Positions 36,151 to 45,314 of a DNA stretch of 64,000 bases are shown in pieces. The notes beneath the pieces were generated by a model that did not search any database, was not told the origin of the DNA, and was given only the letters and a program-made list of their open reading frames with translations. The stretch's first letter is position 1. Every line of letters begins with the position of its first letter. The stretch comes from Acinetobacter calcoaceticus DSM 30006 = CIP 81.8 (GTDB lineage Bacteria; Pseudomonadota; Gammaproteobacteria; Pseudomonadales; Moraxellaceae): NCBI RefSeq assembly GCF_000368965.1, contig NZ_KB849780.1, positions 2,046,145 to 2,110,144 of the forward strand. Direction: 5' to 3'. Made by a program: the position numbers and the translations under genes.

Positions 36151-37791
36151 ATGAAAAAGTTTTTGAAATACCTTCTGGTATTAATCATTCTTATTTTAAT
36201 TGCAGGTATCGTTTTCTTGTTTAGACCAACGACGTCAAAACAAGTTCAAACTGCAAAAGATGAGCCAGTTGTTGATGCTGTTCTTGTTGGCGGCGGCATC
36301 ATGAGTGCCACTCTCGGTACTTATTTCACTGAGCTTGAACCAAACTGGCAAATTCGTATGTATGAACGTCTTGACCAAGTTGCTCAAGAAAGTTCAAACG
36401 GCTTTAACAATGCCGGAACAGGCCACTCTGGCTTTATGGAAATGAACTATACCGAAGAGAAAAACGGTAAGATGGAAATTGTCAAAGCTGAAAAAGTTGC
36501 TTCTCAATTTGAAGTTGCTAAACAGTTTTGGTCATATCAGGTAAAACAAGGCGTTTTAGCTGAACCTAAATCATTCATTAACCCAGTTCCGCACATTGCT
36601 TTCGTTTGGGGCGATAACGTTCAATTCTTAGAAAAACGTTATGCTGCAATGATTCAAAGCCCGTTGTTCAAAGGTATGAAATTTACTGAAGACCCAGCTG
36701 TTATTAAACAATGGGCACCTTTAGTAATGAACGATCGTGACCCTAGTCAAAAAGTTGCAGCGACCCGTATGGATGTTGGCTCTGACGTAAACTATGGTTC
36801 TATCACTAAACAATTAGTGAATCGTTTAGACCAAAACCCTAATTTCAAATTACAGACTTCAACCGAAGTGACTGGCATCAGCCAAAATGATGACAAAACT
36901 TGGACTGTGTCTTTCAAAAATTTGAAAACTGGTAAAGTAGATCACGTTAAAACGCGTTTTGTATTTATTGGTGCAGGTGGTGCAGCAGTTAAATTATTGC
37001 AACTTACTGGTTTACCAGAAGCGAAACAATATGCTGGCTTCCCTGTCGGTGGTGAGTTCTTAATTACTGACAACCCAAAAATTACTGCGGAACACACAGC
37101 AAAAGTTTATGGCCGTGCTGAACTTGGTGCGCCTCCAATGTCTGTGCCACATATTGATACGCGTTATATCGACGGTAAAAAATATGTATTGTTTGGACCA
37201 TTTGCTACGTATTCAAACAAGTTCCTGAAAAATGGTTCTCAGCTTGATTTACTTGCATCAACCAACAAAAACAACGTTTTACCAATGACCACTGTTGGCT
37301 TGGAAAACCTTGATCTTGTTAAATACTTGGTGAGCCAAGTGATGATGTCAGATGAAGACCGTCTAAATGAACTCCGTAAATACTACCCAGATGCGAAAGC
37401 TGAAGACTGGCGTTTAAGCCAAGGTGGTCAACGTGTTCAGATCATCAAAAAAGAACCGGGTAAACCAGCTACACTTCAATTCGGTACAGAAATCTTTGCG
37501 TCTAAAGATGGTGCTGTAACTGCATTGTTAGGTGCGTCTCCGGGTGCTTCGACTTCTCCATACATCATGCTTAACTTGCTTGAAAAAGCTTTCCCTGAGC
37601 AAACTGAAGGTAAATGGAATCAGAAGCTTCATGAAATTGTTGTTTCTTATAAACAAGACCTAAGCAAAGATCCTGTATTACTCGACAAAGTTCGTCAGTA
37701 CACAAGTTCTACACTTGGCTTGAACTATACATCTCCGTTTAAAGCTGCAAACGATGAAACTGCTGCTGCCCCTGTTGCAAAAGCAAACTAA
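36151..37791 (+). CDS. mqo: Malate:quinone oxidoreductase Mqo, N-terminally anchored
   Basis: This 546-residue flavoprotein oxidises malate to oxaloacetate and passes electrons to the quinone pool. The FAD motif [19 protein letters not shown], the [21 protein letters not shown] signature and the C-terminal [23 protein letters not shown] segment identify Mqo. Unlike many Mqo it begins with a strong hydrophobic helix ([21 protein letters not shown]) before the FAD domain, which should anchor it in the inner membrane. A linker [13 protein letters not shown] follows. The gene stands alone and ends in a clear terminator. Confidence 0.93.
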   Translation: MKKFLKYLLVLIILILIAGIVFLFRPTTSKQVQTAKDEPVVDAVLVGGGIMSATLGTYFTELEPNWQIRMYERLDQVAQESSNGFNNAGTGHSGFMEMNYTEEKNGKMEIVKAEKVASQFEVAKQFWSYQVKQGVLAEPKSFINPVPHIAFVWGDNVQFLEKRYAAMIQSPLFKGMKFTEDPAVIKQWAPLVMNDRDPSQKVAATRMDVGSDVNYGSITKQLVNRLDQNPNFKLQTSTEVTGISQNDDKTWTVSFKNLKTGKVDHVKTRFVFIGAGGAAVKLLQLTGLPEAKQYAGFPVGGEFLITDNPKITAEHTAKVYGRAELGAPPMSVPHIDTRYIDGKKYVLFGPFATYSNKFLKNGSQLDLLASTNKNNVLPMTTVGLENLDLVKYLVSQVMMSDEDRLNELRKYYPDAKAEDWRLSQGGQRVQIIKKEPGKPATLQFGTEIFASKDGAVTALLGASPGASTSPYIMLNLLEKAFPEQTEGKWNQKLHEIVVSYKQDLSKDPVLLDKVRQYTSSTLGLNYTSPFKAANDETAAAPVAKAN

Positions 37792-37817
37792 GTTTGATGA
37801 TGTATAAGTAAAATTCC

Positions 37818-37852
37818 AAAAGGATGAATTTCGATTCGTCCTTTTGTTTTTT
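37818..37852 (+). terminator. Intrinsic terminator after mqo
   Basis: 12-bp stem AAAAGGATGAAT/ATTCGTCCTTTT with a 4-base loop (one G-T pair), followed by G and six T. Confidence 0.88.
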
Positions 37853-37882
37853 AAGACCTCAGTTGAGATATTTAGATTAGCT

Positions 37883-38353
37883 ATGACGCCTTTAAACTCA
37901 TCATCCCACCTCTTTTCATTTTGTTTTAAGCTCATGCTTGTTGTGCTACTGGCTTATCTGTTGGTAAGCGGTTTTTATATGTGGATGATTGGCGGTACAG
38001 CTATTTATGTAAGCTCAGCCGTGTTACTCACCATCACTGCTTATGCATTTAAGCTCGGCAAATATCAAAAAATATTTTCAATTTTAAATCTACTAGTTAG
38101 TGCTGGCGCGCTATATTTCAGCACGGCTCATTTATTTTTCTCTCCTATTCAATTCTTTATATTTTTACCTGCTTTGTTTTTTGTGTCATTGACGTTTACT
38201 CACTTAAAAAAAATTCGAAGCCTATATAAAGCTTTAATATTAATCAGCTTATTGATTTGGTCAGGCATACACTTTATGCAGCTTGAGCAACTTAAAGCGT
38301 ATTATAAAACTCAGCATACTGGGGAAAGTTGGCAACAATATGGCGCACTTTAA
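37883..38353 (+). CDS. Hypothetical inner-membrane protein
   Basis: This 156-residue protein has about four hydrophobic helices (LFSFCFKLMLVVLLAYLLVSG, then GGTAIYVSSAVLLTITAYAF, the SILNLLVSAGALYFS segment, and ALILISLLIWSGIHFM). The N-terminal and C-terminal tails are polar. No family is recognised. The ATG at 37883 is preferred; a TTG at 37844 would lie within the mqo terminator. The gene lies between mqo and the homocysteine methyltransferase with no close partner. Confidence 0.6.
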   Translation: MTPLNSSSHLFSFCFKLMLVVLLAYLLVSGFYMWMIGGTAIYVSSAVLLTITAYAFKLGKYQKIFSILNLLVSAGALYFSTAHLFFSPIQFFIFLPALFFVSLTFTHLKKIRSLYKALILISLLIWSGIHFMQLEQLKAYYKTQHTGESWQQYGAL

Positions 38354-38569
38354 GCTTGTTTTTTAGTCTATAGCTGTATATAAATAAGTCTTCTTTTTCA
38401 CATGAAGTTCATCAGTAAAATTGAACATCATATACAGAATTCCTTTTAAGAAAAAATATTCATAACAATCTAATTTATTTAGAAATATATCGAGCATATT
38501 AGCGATTGAATACGCCCCCTCTACACGCTAGATTACTTAAATATTTTTTCTCCCTTTATGTTGTAATTT

Positions 38570-39448
38570 ATGAAAATTTTAGATGGCGGTTTAGGCCGTG
38601 AATTGGCTCGTCGTGGTGCTCCTTTTCGTCAACCAGAGTGGTCTGCTCTCGCACTCATTGAAGCGCCCGAAACAGTAAAAGAAGTACACCTCGATTTTAT
38701 TAACGCTGGTTCAGAAGTGATTACCACCAATAACTACGCTGTTGTTCCCTTTCACATTGGACAAGAACGCTTTGAAACTGACGGCATTCGTTTAATTCAA
38801 GTTGCCATCGAACAAGCAAAAAATGCAGTTAAAGAAAGCGGCAAAAATGTCAAAATTGCAGGGTGCTTACCACCTTTATTTGGTTCTTACCGTGCAGACT
38901 TATTTCAGGCTGAGCAGGCTAAAGACCTTGCTGAACCCATCATTAATACATTAGCACCAGAGGTGGATTTCTGGTTAGCAGAAACTCAATCGTGCTTAAA
39001 AGAAGTCGAAACAGTTCATGCATTATTACCAAAAGATGGTAAGGACTATTGGGTATCGTTTACCCTGCAAGACGAAATTAAACAAGAACAAGCCTTACTC
39101 CGCTCAGGCGAAAACATGCAACAAGTGGCTGATTTTATAAAACAGTCAAATGCAAAAGCGGTTTTGTTTAACTGCTGTCAGCCTGAAGTGATCTTGCAAG
39201 CCATTAATGAAATTAAAGGACTCATTCCAGCGTCTGTACAAATTGGTGCCTATGCCAATGCTTTCCCGCCTCAAGATAGCAGCGCAACTGCCAACGATGG
39301 ACTTGATGAAGTTCGTAAAGACCTTGATGCTCCTGCTTATCTTGGTTTTGCCAAGCAATGGCAGCAAGCAGGTGCAAGTTTAGTGGGCGGTTGCTGTGGT
39401 ATTGGTCCAGAACACATTGCTGAACTCTCTCAATTTTTTAAAGAATAA
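38570..39448 (+). CDS. Homocysteine S-methyltransferase-family protein
   Basis: This 292-residue zinc-dependent methyltransferase-fold protein has the substrate loop DGGLGRELARRG at the N-terminus, SEVITTNNYAV, and the zinc cysteines in VLFNCCQPE and LVGGCCGIGPEHI. Single-domain members (MmuM/YagD type) methylate homocysteine from S-methylmethionine or betaine. An APC-type amino acid permease begins 5 bp after the stop, so the two form an operon, similar in design to mmuPM of E. coli. The methyl donor is not certain. Confidence 0.87.
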   Translation: MKILDGGLGRELARRGAPFRQPEWSALALIEAPETVKEVHLDFINAGSEVITTNNYAVVPFHIGQERFETDGIRLIQVAIEQAKNAVKESGKNVKIAGCLPPLFGSYRADLFQAEQAKDLAEPIINTLAPEVDFWLAETQSCLKEVETVHALLPKDGKDYWVSFTLQDEIKQEQALLRSGENMQQVADFIKQSNAKAVLFNCCQPEVILQAINEIKGLIPASVQIGAYANAFPPQDSSATANDGLDEVRKDLDAPAYLGFAKQWQQAGASLVGGCCGIGPEHIAELSQFFKE

Positions 39449-39453
39449 ATACC

Positions 39454-40788
39454 ATGTCTGCTGCCAAAATTGGATTGTTGTCTCTTACAGCGCTGGTCTT
39501 TAGTTCTATGGTGGGGTCAGGCGTATTTAGCCTACCCCAAAATATGGCTCAAGTTGCCAATGGCTCTGCCCTTCTTGTTGCATGGCTCATTACCGGAGTC
39601 GGCATTATTTTCTTAGCGCTCACGTTATTACATTTAACGCGTCAACGACCAGATCTAGACGGTGGTATTTATAACTATGCGCGTGAAGGTTTCGGTGAGC
39701 TGATTGGTTTTTGCTCCGCTTGGGGCTATTGGCTATGTACCACCATTGGTATTGTGGGTTATGTCGTGATTGCCTTTTCGGGCGTTGGCATGTTTACCGA
39801 CAGCAAAGATCATATTATTTTTGGTGAAGGCAATACGCTCTATTCACTCATTGGCTCAAGCATTTTTGTATGGCTTGTACACTGGTTGGTGAGTCGAGGC
39901 ATTAAAGAAGCGGCAATTGTGAATTTACTGGCGACCATCGCCAAAATCATTCCAATGGTGGTTTTCATCTTCTTTACCTTTATTGCCTTTAAGTTTGATT
40001 TATTCAAACTCAACTTAAATGACTTCTCTTTAAAAGTTCCACTTTGGCAGCAAGTGAAAGACCTCATGTTAATTACCCTTTGGGTATTTACCGGTATTGA
40101 AGGTGCTGTGGTTTTATCATCGCGTGCAAAAAACCGTTATGACATTGGTAAAGCCACCATTTTGGGTGTGTTACTAGCGTTAAGTTTTTACGTAATGGTC
40201 ACGGTATTGGCATATGGCGTAGTGAGTCGTGAAGCGCTCGCAGGCATGCATAACCCATCAATGGCCACCATTTTGCAGCAGCTCATTGGTTTGCCGGGCA
40301 CTATTGTTATTACCATCGGGCTTATTATTTCAGTTGCTTCGTCTTATTTAAGCTGGACTTTATTTGCAACTGAAATTCCATATTTGGCTGCAAAAAATGG
40401 CGCATTCCCGAAATTATTTTTAAAGAATAATCAGAATAATGTGCCGATTTCATCGCTTTGGCTCACCACTCTGGTCGTGCAAGGCGCATTGATTGCCGTG
40501 TATTTTTTCAATAAAAACTATACCCAGCTTTTATTGATTTCATCAGTAATGATTTTACTGCCTTATTTTCTGGTGTCTGCTTTTTATCTTAAAGAATCGA
40601 TTCGTCACAAACGCACCCCACATATTGCCATTGCAAGCGTCGCTTCAATCTATGCGCTCTGGTTACTCTATGCAGCAGGATTAGATTTATTGCTGCTGTC
40701 TGTGGTGTTGTATTTGGTCGGCTTGGTTATTTTTTCAATCAGCTATTTTGAGCATAAAAAATCGCTCAAACAAAATCAGCTAAATTAA
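39454..40788 (+). CDS. APC-superfamily amino acid permease (basic amino acid/polyamine antiporter type)
   Basis: This 444-residue permease has twelve helices. The first reads LTALVFSSMVGSGVFSLPQNMAQVA, with the unwound GSG substrate-binding loop of the APA family, and LDGGIYNYAREGFGELIGF follows. Relatives include the arginine:ornithine antiporter ArcD. It is coupled to the homocysteine methyltransferase gene (5-bp gap), so a sulfur amino acid such as S-methylmethionine is also possible as substrate. The family pattern favours an antiporter for basic amino acids, and the context favours methionine-related uptake. Confidence 0.85.
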   Translation: MSAAKIGLLSLTALVFSSMVGSGVFSLPQNMAQVANGSALLVAWLITGVGIIFLALTLLHLTRQRPDLDGGIYNYAREGFGELIGFCSAWGYWLCTTIGIVGYVVIAFSGVGMFTDSKDHIIFGEGNTLYSLIGSSIFVWLVHWLVSRGIKEAAIVNLLATIAKIIPMVVFIFFTFIAFKFDLFKLNLNDFSLKVPLWQQVKDLMLITLWVFTGIEGAVVLSSRAKNRYDIGKATILGVLLALSFYVMVTVLAYGVVSREALAGMHNPSMATILQQLIGLPGTIVITIGLIISVASSYLSWTLFATEIPYLAAKNGAFPKLFLKNNQNNVPISSLWLTTLVVQGALIAVYFFNKNYTQLLLISSVMILLPYFLVSAFYLKESIRHKRTPHIAIASVASIYALWLLYAAGLDLLLLSVVLYLVGLVIFSISYFEHKKSLKQNQLN

Positions 40789-40795
40789 TCATTTC

Positions 40796-40825
40796 AACCA
40801 CTGCTGCCCCATTTCAGCAGTGGTT
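40796..40825. terminator. Bidirectional intrinsic terminator
   Basis: Perfect AACCACTGCTG/CAGCAGTGGTT hairpin with an 8-base loop between the convergent permease and lipoprotein genes. Confidence 0.75.
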
Positions 40826-40842
40826 GTCTAAAAACAAAAATT

Positions 40843-42756
40843 CTATTTTGAAGGCTGCGACTGCTTAAGATGCAACCGTAAAATACGGCGTAATTCTAAA
40901 ATTGCCTCTGGCGTTGTTTGAATCGAATGTCCACCTTTAATAATCAGTTCCGATTGCTCACCATCTAAATGTGAACTTTGATACGGCACAATCCCATCGC
41001 TGCTTTTTAACTTATCAGTCGTTCCATCAATATTGCCCATAATTGAGTGATAGACCACGTTAGACGATGGTTGAATGGCTTGCGTAAGCTGCATAAAGTT
41101 GGAAGAACGACTTAAATTACTCGCGCCATTTTCAATTAAACCTTTTCTGAGTTTCGTATTTTTCTCATCTCTCATTTCGACTGCAATAAAGAAATCGGCG
41201 GGTAAACGAATAACACGGCGGGCAATTTGGGTAAACCATCGGTCAGCGTAGTCTGTACCATGATGCGGTGCAGAAACAAAAACAACTCGTTTAAAATACG
41301 GAAGTGCTTTGAACTGAAAGCGCTCTTGAATCACTGGATTTTCTTTTAAACGATTTAACTGTGCATCATTCATTTTCTGCATGGCTAAATCGGAAACATC
41401 TGCATTGCTTACTAATAAACGGCTAATGACTCCGCCCATACTATGCCCAACCAACACTGCATCGTGCGCAGCATAGCTGTCTTTGGCAATGTTTTGAAAA
41501 GCTTGATTCAGCAATGAATAAATCTGAAAACGGCTTTCAAAAATCGGCATATTGGTTGAATAAAACACCTGCCAAACTTGATAGTTTTGTCTTAACTCGG
41601 CATCGCCCATAATGTCATTGGTTAGGCTCACCCAAGCCTCTGGGCTACTCGCCAAGCCATGAACAAACACAATGATTTTCTTATTCGGGTTAAAAGGTTC
41701 CAGCATATATAAATGCGGCATGATTAAATTGGATTCTTTATTAATCAAAGACCAATACCCTGCTGCACCTAAATTATATTTCGATAGCCAAAGTCCATAA
41801 GGCGCCGAATAATTGGCGGTAAGTGGATAGTCCACACCTTCAACTTTTACACGGCTTTGTCGATATGGATCGAACATCGCAATTTCTAACTCTGCCCCTG
41901 CAATCACCTGATCGGCTGTGGCCTTTTGTTTAGGATAAGCAATGGCTGTAACGGGAAAGAAGCGTGGTAAATGAATATTAGGATTGGTTTGATGAGCATA
42001 AAAAGCATCGGGGTCTAAAATGAAACCATGATTTACATCATTTTCTTTACGCCCGACAATAAATTCTGCCCCTAAACCATCCTTACGGTTAACGGTATTA
42101 AAGCCAGAAAAGTTCATGTTATAGCTGGAGCGAAAGGTATCGACCTCAATCTTTTGTACATCTACGGCATGGTCAAAATTGACATGATATTGATGCCCAT
42201 CTGCTTTCAGCAGAGGCGGAAAACGATGCGTATTTAAATGATTAAAATAAGTCGTCATCAATTTTGACAAAGCGACGTTATAAAAAATACGCACCTGATT
42301 TTGGCGATGGTCAAATACCCGATCAAACGGTGACTCTTCAGAGTCAAATAAATAAACGTAACTATAGCGCAAGCTTTTATCGAACAAAGCTAACTCTTGC
42401 TCAACGCAATTTTTACTTTTATTGATGGCATTACACTGGCTGCTACGCCCAACATCTAAAGCTTTTGCTAAATAAATTTCACTTAGCGCAGCATAGCGTT
42501 CTTCTCGGCTGCTATTTTCAGACAGGCTTTGAATTTTATTTAAACAATCATCAAAATTTTGCAGACAAGATTTTTCATCTTTTTTTACCAAATACAGTAA
42601 GTTTTGGGTTTGATGACTTAAGGTGCCGTCGGTCAGAATACTTTCATTCTTACTTTTTAAAGCATTACTTAAATTACTTTCTTTTAAATTAATGACCTGA
42701 CAGCCACTGAGCAAAGCCATTATTGTTATCATTGAATAATAGTAAGACTTTGTCAT
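40843..42756 (-). CDS. Lipoprotein with alpha/beta-hydrolase (lipase-like) domain
   Basis: This 637-residue protein has a lipobox (MTKSYYYSMITIMALLSGC) predicting a lipid-anchored, probably outer-membrane protein. The first 300 residues are a helical and strand region I do not recognise. From about residue 365 an alpha/beta-hydrolase domain begins with IIVFVHGLASSPEAW and carries the nucleophile elbow VLVGHSMGGVISRLL. A late His in KGGHSIQTTPEA completes a lipase-type triad. It may act on host or membrane lipids, or on a surface polymer. It stands alone between two terminators. Confidence 0.82.
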   Translation of the reverse strand: MTKSYYYSMITIMALLSGCQVINLKESNLSNALKSKNESILTDGTLSHQTQNLLYLVKKDEKSCLQNFDDCLNKIQSLSENSSREERYAALSEIYLAKALDVGRSSQCNAINKSKNCVEQELALFDKSLRYSYVYLFDSEESPFDRVFDHRQNQVRIFYNVALSKLMTTYFNHLNTHRFPPLLKADGHQYHVNFDHAVDVQKIEVDTFRSSYNMNFSGFNTVNRKDGLGAEFIVGRKENDVNHGFILDPDAFYAHQTNPNIHLPRFFPVTAIAYPKQKATADQVIAGAELEIAMFDPYRQSRVKVEGVDYPLTANYSAPYGLWLSKYNLGAAGYWSLINKESNLIMPHLYMLEPFNPNKKIIVFVHGLASSPEAWVSLTNDIMGDAELRQNYQVWQVFYSTNMPIFESRFQIYSLLNQAFQNIAKDSYAAHDAVLVGHSMGGVISRLLVSNADVSDLAMQKMNDAQLNRLKENPVIQERFQFKALPYFKRVVFVSAPHHGTDYADRWFTQIARRVIRLPADFFIAVEMRDEKNTKLRKGLIENGASNLSRSSNFMQLTQAIQPSSNVVYHSIMGNIDGTTDKLKSSDGIVPYQSSHLDGEQSELIIKGGHSIQTTPEAILELRRILRLHLKQSQPSK

Positions 42757-42860
42757 TCTGCATTCCTTAATCGAATGTATTCCCCATCAGGTCATTATGC
42801 CTGTAAAGCGATGAACGAACAATTTTAGCTCAGCTTCCATTTTCCTTTATTGCGAAAAAA

Positions 42861-42886
42861 AGCCTGAACTCACTGTAATTCAGGCT
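42861..42886 (-). terminator. Intrinsic terminator for the DUF1275 gene
   Basis: AGCCTGAA/TTCAGGCT hairpin; on the minus strand it is followed by a seven-T run. It lies just after the stop of the gene at 42906. Confidence 0.85.
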
Positions 42887-42905
42887 CAATGGTTATGTAT
42901 TTCAA

Positions 42906-43613
42906 TCAAGCTTGGTTGAACTTTTGCTGCGAAGCTAAATAAGAAAAATAAAAAATCGGTAAAATAAATGGTGCCACACTCCAAAAATCAAAATAGACAT
43001 AAAGTATCGCTCCTAAAAAGGCACCAATCACAAACCCAATTACAATACTGGCACTTTTGAGTAAACTTGCCCGATTGGCTGCATTATTGTTTTTAAGCAA
43101 GTTAGCAATATCAATACCGAGCTGCGTGGTGTTGCCCGTCATCATGGTACTTGGGCTAATATTTTTAATCAGTGTTTTGCTTGAAGTATTACGAATAGCT
43201 AAGGCAATTAAACCCAGCCCACCTGTCAATGCCACAGTAATTGCATCGGCATTTTTAAAAGGTTCGAAATAAAGCCCTGCAATCATAAAAGCAGATAGAA
43301 AGATGGCTTCAAATAAGAATAAATAAGACAGTGTTTTGTGCTTCATCTGACTACGGTCAATTAACAGTTTGGTAATGACAACAGTCAAAATAAATAGCGG
43401 AATAGCAGCAAGCTTAATCCATAGACCTGCACCGCCTTTAACCATTGCCGCCCCTGCCAACACTAAGTTTCCCGTAACATGAGCGGTAAAAAAGCCAAAC
43501 AATGCAATAAAGCCAATGGTATCAATCGCCCCACCAACCATAGTTAGTAAAACAGGATCTCGACATATCGCCCATGTACTTTCTGTTTCTTTTTTAATTG
43601 GGGTGTCTGGCAT
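42906..43613 (-). CDS. DUF1275 (YoaK-type) membrane protein
   Basis: This 235-residue protein has six hydrophobic helices. The family marks GAIDTIGFIALFGFFTAHVTGNLVLAGAAMV and SPSTMMTGNTTQLGIDIANL are clear. The two similar TGN stretches suggest an internal repeat. Function is unknown in this family, and a transport role is assumed. The gene stands alone on the minus strand. Its upstream gap, 43614-43906 (293 bp), is AT-rich and also holds the promoter of the divergent small secreted protein. Confidence 0.85.
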   Translation of the reverse strand: MPDTPIKKETESTWAICRDPVLLTMVGGAIDTIGFIALFGFFTAHVTGNLVLAGAAMVKGGAGLWIKLAAIPLFILTVVITKLLIDRSQMKHKTLSYLFLFEAIFLSAFMIAGLYFEPFKNADAITVALTGGLGLIALAIRNTSSKTLIKNISPSTMMTGNTTQLGIDIANLLKNNNAANRASLLKSASIVIGFVIGAFLGAILYVYFDFWSVAPFILPIFYFSYLASQQKFNQA

Positions 43614-43906
43614 AAAAATATCCTGTTAAATTAAAGTTTTAAAGCAATAAAGTTGTATCTAAATGATTTAAAAATGAATAATGCTTAAACGTTTATGAAA
43701 GCAAAAAAAGATGTAAAAAAATAGGGTGTGTAATGTCGTAACACTGTCTCTAAAATAGCAACAATCAAAATTGTCTATTTTAAGGACAATAAAACAGTGA
43801 TCATATTCAAATCAATTTGACCTCTAAAACAGTTCTAACTATGATGAAGCCGCAAGTTGATATCAACTGATTTTGAACCTGAAAAAGTTATGCCAAAATA
43901 TGGATA

Positions 43907-44209
43907 ATGAAAAAAACAATCACGAGTAGATATATGTCATTTTATAATTATTCAGTTTTTCTAGGCGGATTATTATTTGCATCTATTGCCTTTGCAGGTC
44001 AGAAGAATAATGCTCAACGTGATTTCTATTTAAAATGTATGGCAGCAGGTCATAGCCGTGCAAGTTGTACATGTATTTATCACCGCTTAGAACGTCAATA
44101 TTCCCCTAGACTGATGCTTAAACTTGGAAGCTTAAGTTTACAAAGCCCCGAAGTACCACGTGATTTTGTGAAAACAATGAAACGTACTATGCAACAGTGC
44201 CAATCTTAA
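43907..44209 (+). CDS. Small secreted cysteine-bearing protein, copy 1
   Basis: This 100-residue protein has a signal peptide (VFLGGLLFASIAFAG, cleaved near AFA-G) and a mature chain with four cysteines: FYLKCMAAGHSRASCTCIYHRLERQYS and a final C near the end. It is clearly related to the 94-residue protein at 59441-59725: they share the [C]-x-x-GH-x-x-AS-x-x-CIY-x-RLE-x-x-YS-x-x-LM pattern and SLQSP-x-x-P-x-DF. Function unknown. An in-frame ATG at 43934 would give a shorter signal. It lies tail to tail with ybaN, 4 bp apart. Confidence 0.72.
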   Translation: MKKTITSRYMSFYNYSVFLGGLLFASIAFAGQKNNAQRDFYLKCMAAGHSRASCTCIYHRLERQYSPRLMLKLGSLSLQSPEVPRDFVKTMKRTMQQCQS

Positions 44210-44213
44210 ATCT

Positions 44214-44654
44214 TCAATTTTTTAACCACATCCAAATTAATACCCCAGCCATACATAAAATTGCCGGATAGACAAACCACGGATGTGGAATGGTCCAAAT
44301 CATAAGCCCCGTAGCCAAACTCATACTAACTGTCGAGATGTATTTTGCCTTTTTAGGAATACGCCGATATTCTTGCCACTCGCGAATGAGTGGGCCGATA
44401 TAACGATGATTTCGAAACCATTGATGAAGTTTTTCAGAGCCTCGAGCCGCAAAGAAAACCGCCAAAATTATAAAATCAACGGTAGGTAAACCCGGAATAA
44501 AAATACCCAATATGCCAAGCGCAATACACAACCAAGCCAAACCAATAAACACCCAACGCGCCCAAATAGAACGAGCAAGCTTACTGACTGGTTGAGCTGG
44601 TACTAACGACTGCTTATGCTTTACGATTACATTTACTTGATTGAGTTTGTCCAT
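44214..44654 (-). CDS. ybaN: YbaN-type DUF454 membrane protein
   Basis: This 146-residue protein has about three to four hydrophobic helices. The family core is IALGILGIFIPGLPTVDFIILAVFFAARGSEKLHQWFRNHRYIGPLIREWQEYRRIP. In it the GLPTVDFIL and the HRYIGPLI motifs are diagnostic. The biochemical role is unknown. In several bacteria such genes stand beside heme or iron uptake genes, and here it lies 28 bp downstream of hemO on the same strand, so it may be the last gene of the heme operon. Confidence 0.85.
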   Translation of the reverse strand: MDKLNQVNVIVKHKQSLVPAQPVSKLARSIWARWVFIGLAWLCIALGILGIFIPGLPTVDFIILAVFFAARGSEKLHQWFRNHRYIGPLIREWQEYRRIPKKAKYISTVSMSLATGLMIWTIPHPWFVYPAILCMAGVLIWMWLKN

Positions 44655-44682
44655 ATCGGGTATTCCCTTTATCCACTTTTTA

Positions 44683-45282
44683 TTATTTCAATTCATCAAG
44701 CTGATCAAGCGCCTGACCAAAATATCCAAAGGCATCTAAAGCACCTTGTACAACACGATCTTGCTGGGTCCGGTCGAAACCTGTTTCGTCGAGTGCTTGC
44801 ACAAAACGTTTCCAAACTTTAGCGCGCCCTTCGGGATAGGCAGCCAAATTACGCGCAGCAAACGTTTCAGAAAACCCTAAATGTTTTTGGGCCTCTTTAA
44901 ATAAAAATGCAGCCCCTAAGGTTGAACCTTCAGACACATAAATCCAGCCTAAAGCTTCGGGTAGTTGTACGTTTTCACTGTGTAATTGCTGTCCGTTAGG
45001 TTGAATACCTAAATCATTTAAATCGGCAAGTGCTTGTTTTGAGCGGCCACGAATGTCGAGGTCTGGAATCAGTCCTGCTACACCCTCTTGCTCAAAAAGA
45101 TGTTCAATTTCACGCTGAAAGTAATATTGAGACAACGTAAATTGCGCGTATTTTTCTTTACTTGAAAACACCTTTGCTTGTGACATTAATTGATGCATAC
45201 GTTCATGTTCAGCAGCGGTTTCTTGTTTCAGACGTAAAGACAAGCTGTTGCTAATGATTTGTTCTGTAGATGAGTTCATCAT
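44683..45282 (-). CDS. hemO: Heme oxygenase HemO (biliverdin-forming)
   Basis: This 199-residue heme oxygenase of the bacterial HemO/BphO/PigA group has the proximal His in ETAAEHERMHQLM and the distal-helix region WIYVSEGSTLGAAFLF with its Gly-rich bend. It opens heme with O2 and electrons to release iron, CO and biliverdin in the cytoplasm. It closes the hemophilin operon, 32 bp after tonB, which makes the cluster a complete scavenge-import-degrade unit. The start is the first of two adjacent Met codons after a GGAGAAAG binding site. Confidence 0.92.
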   Translation of the reverse strand: MMNSSTEQIISNSLSLRLKQETAAEHERMHQLMSQAKVFSSKEKYAQFTLSQYYFQREIEHLFEQEGVAGLIPDLDIRGRSKQALADLNDLGIQPNGQQLHSENVQLPEALGWIYVSEGSTLGAAFLFKEAQKHLGFSETFAARNLAAYPEGRAKVWKRFVQALDETGFDRTQQDRVVQGALDAFGYFGQALDQLDELK

Positions 45283-45314
45283 CTTTCTCCTGCAAAATGG
45301 ATATCGCTCATCGG

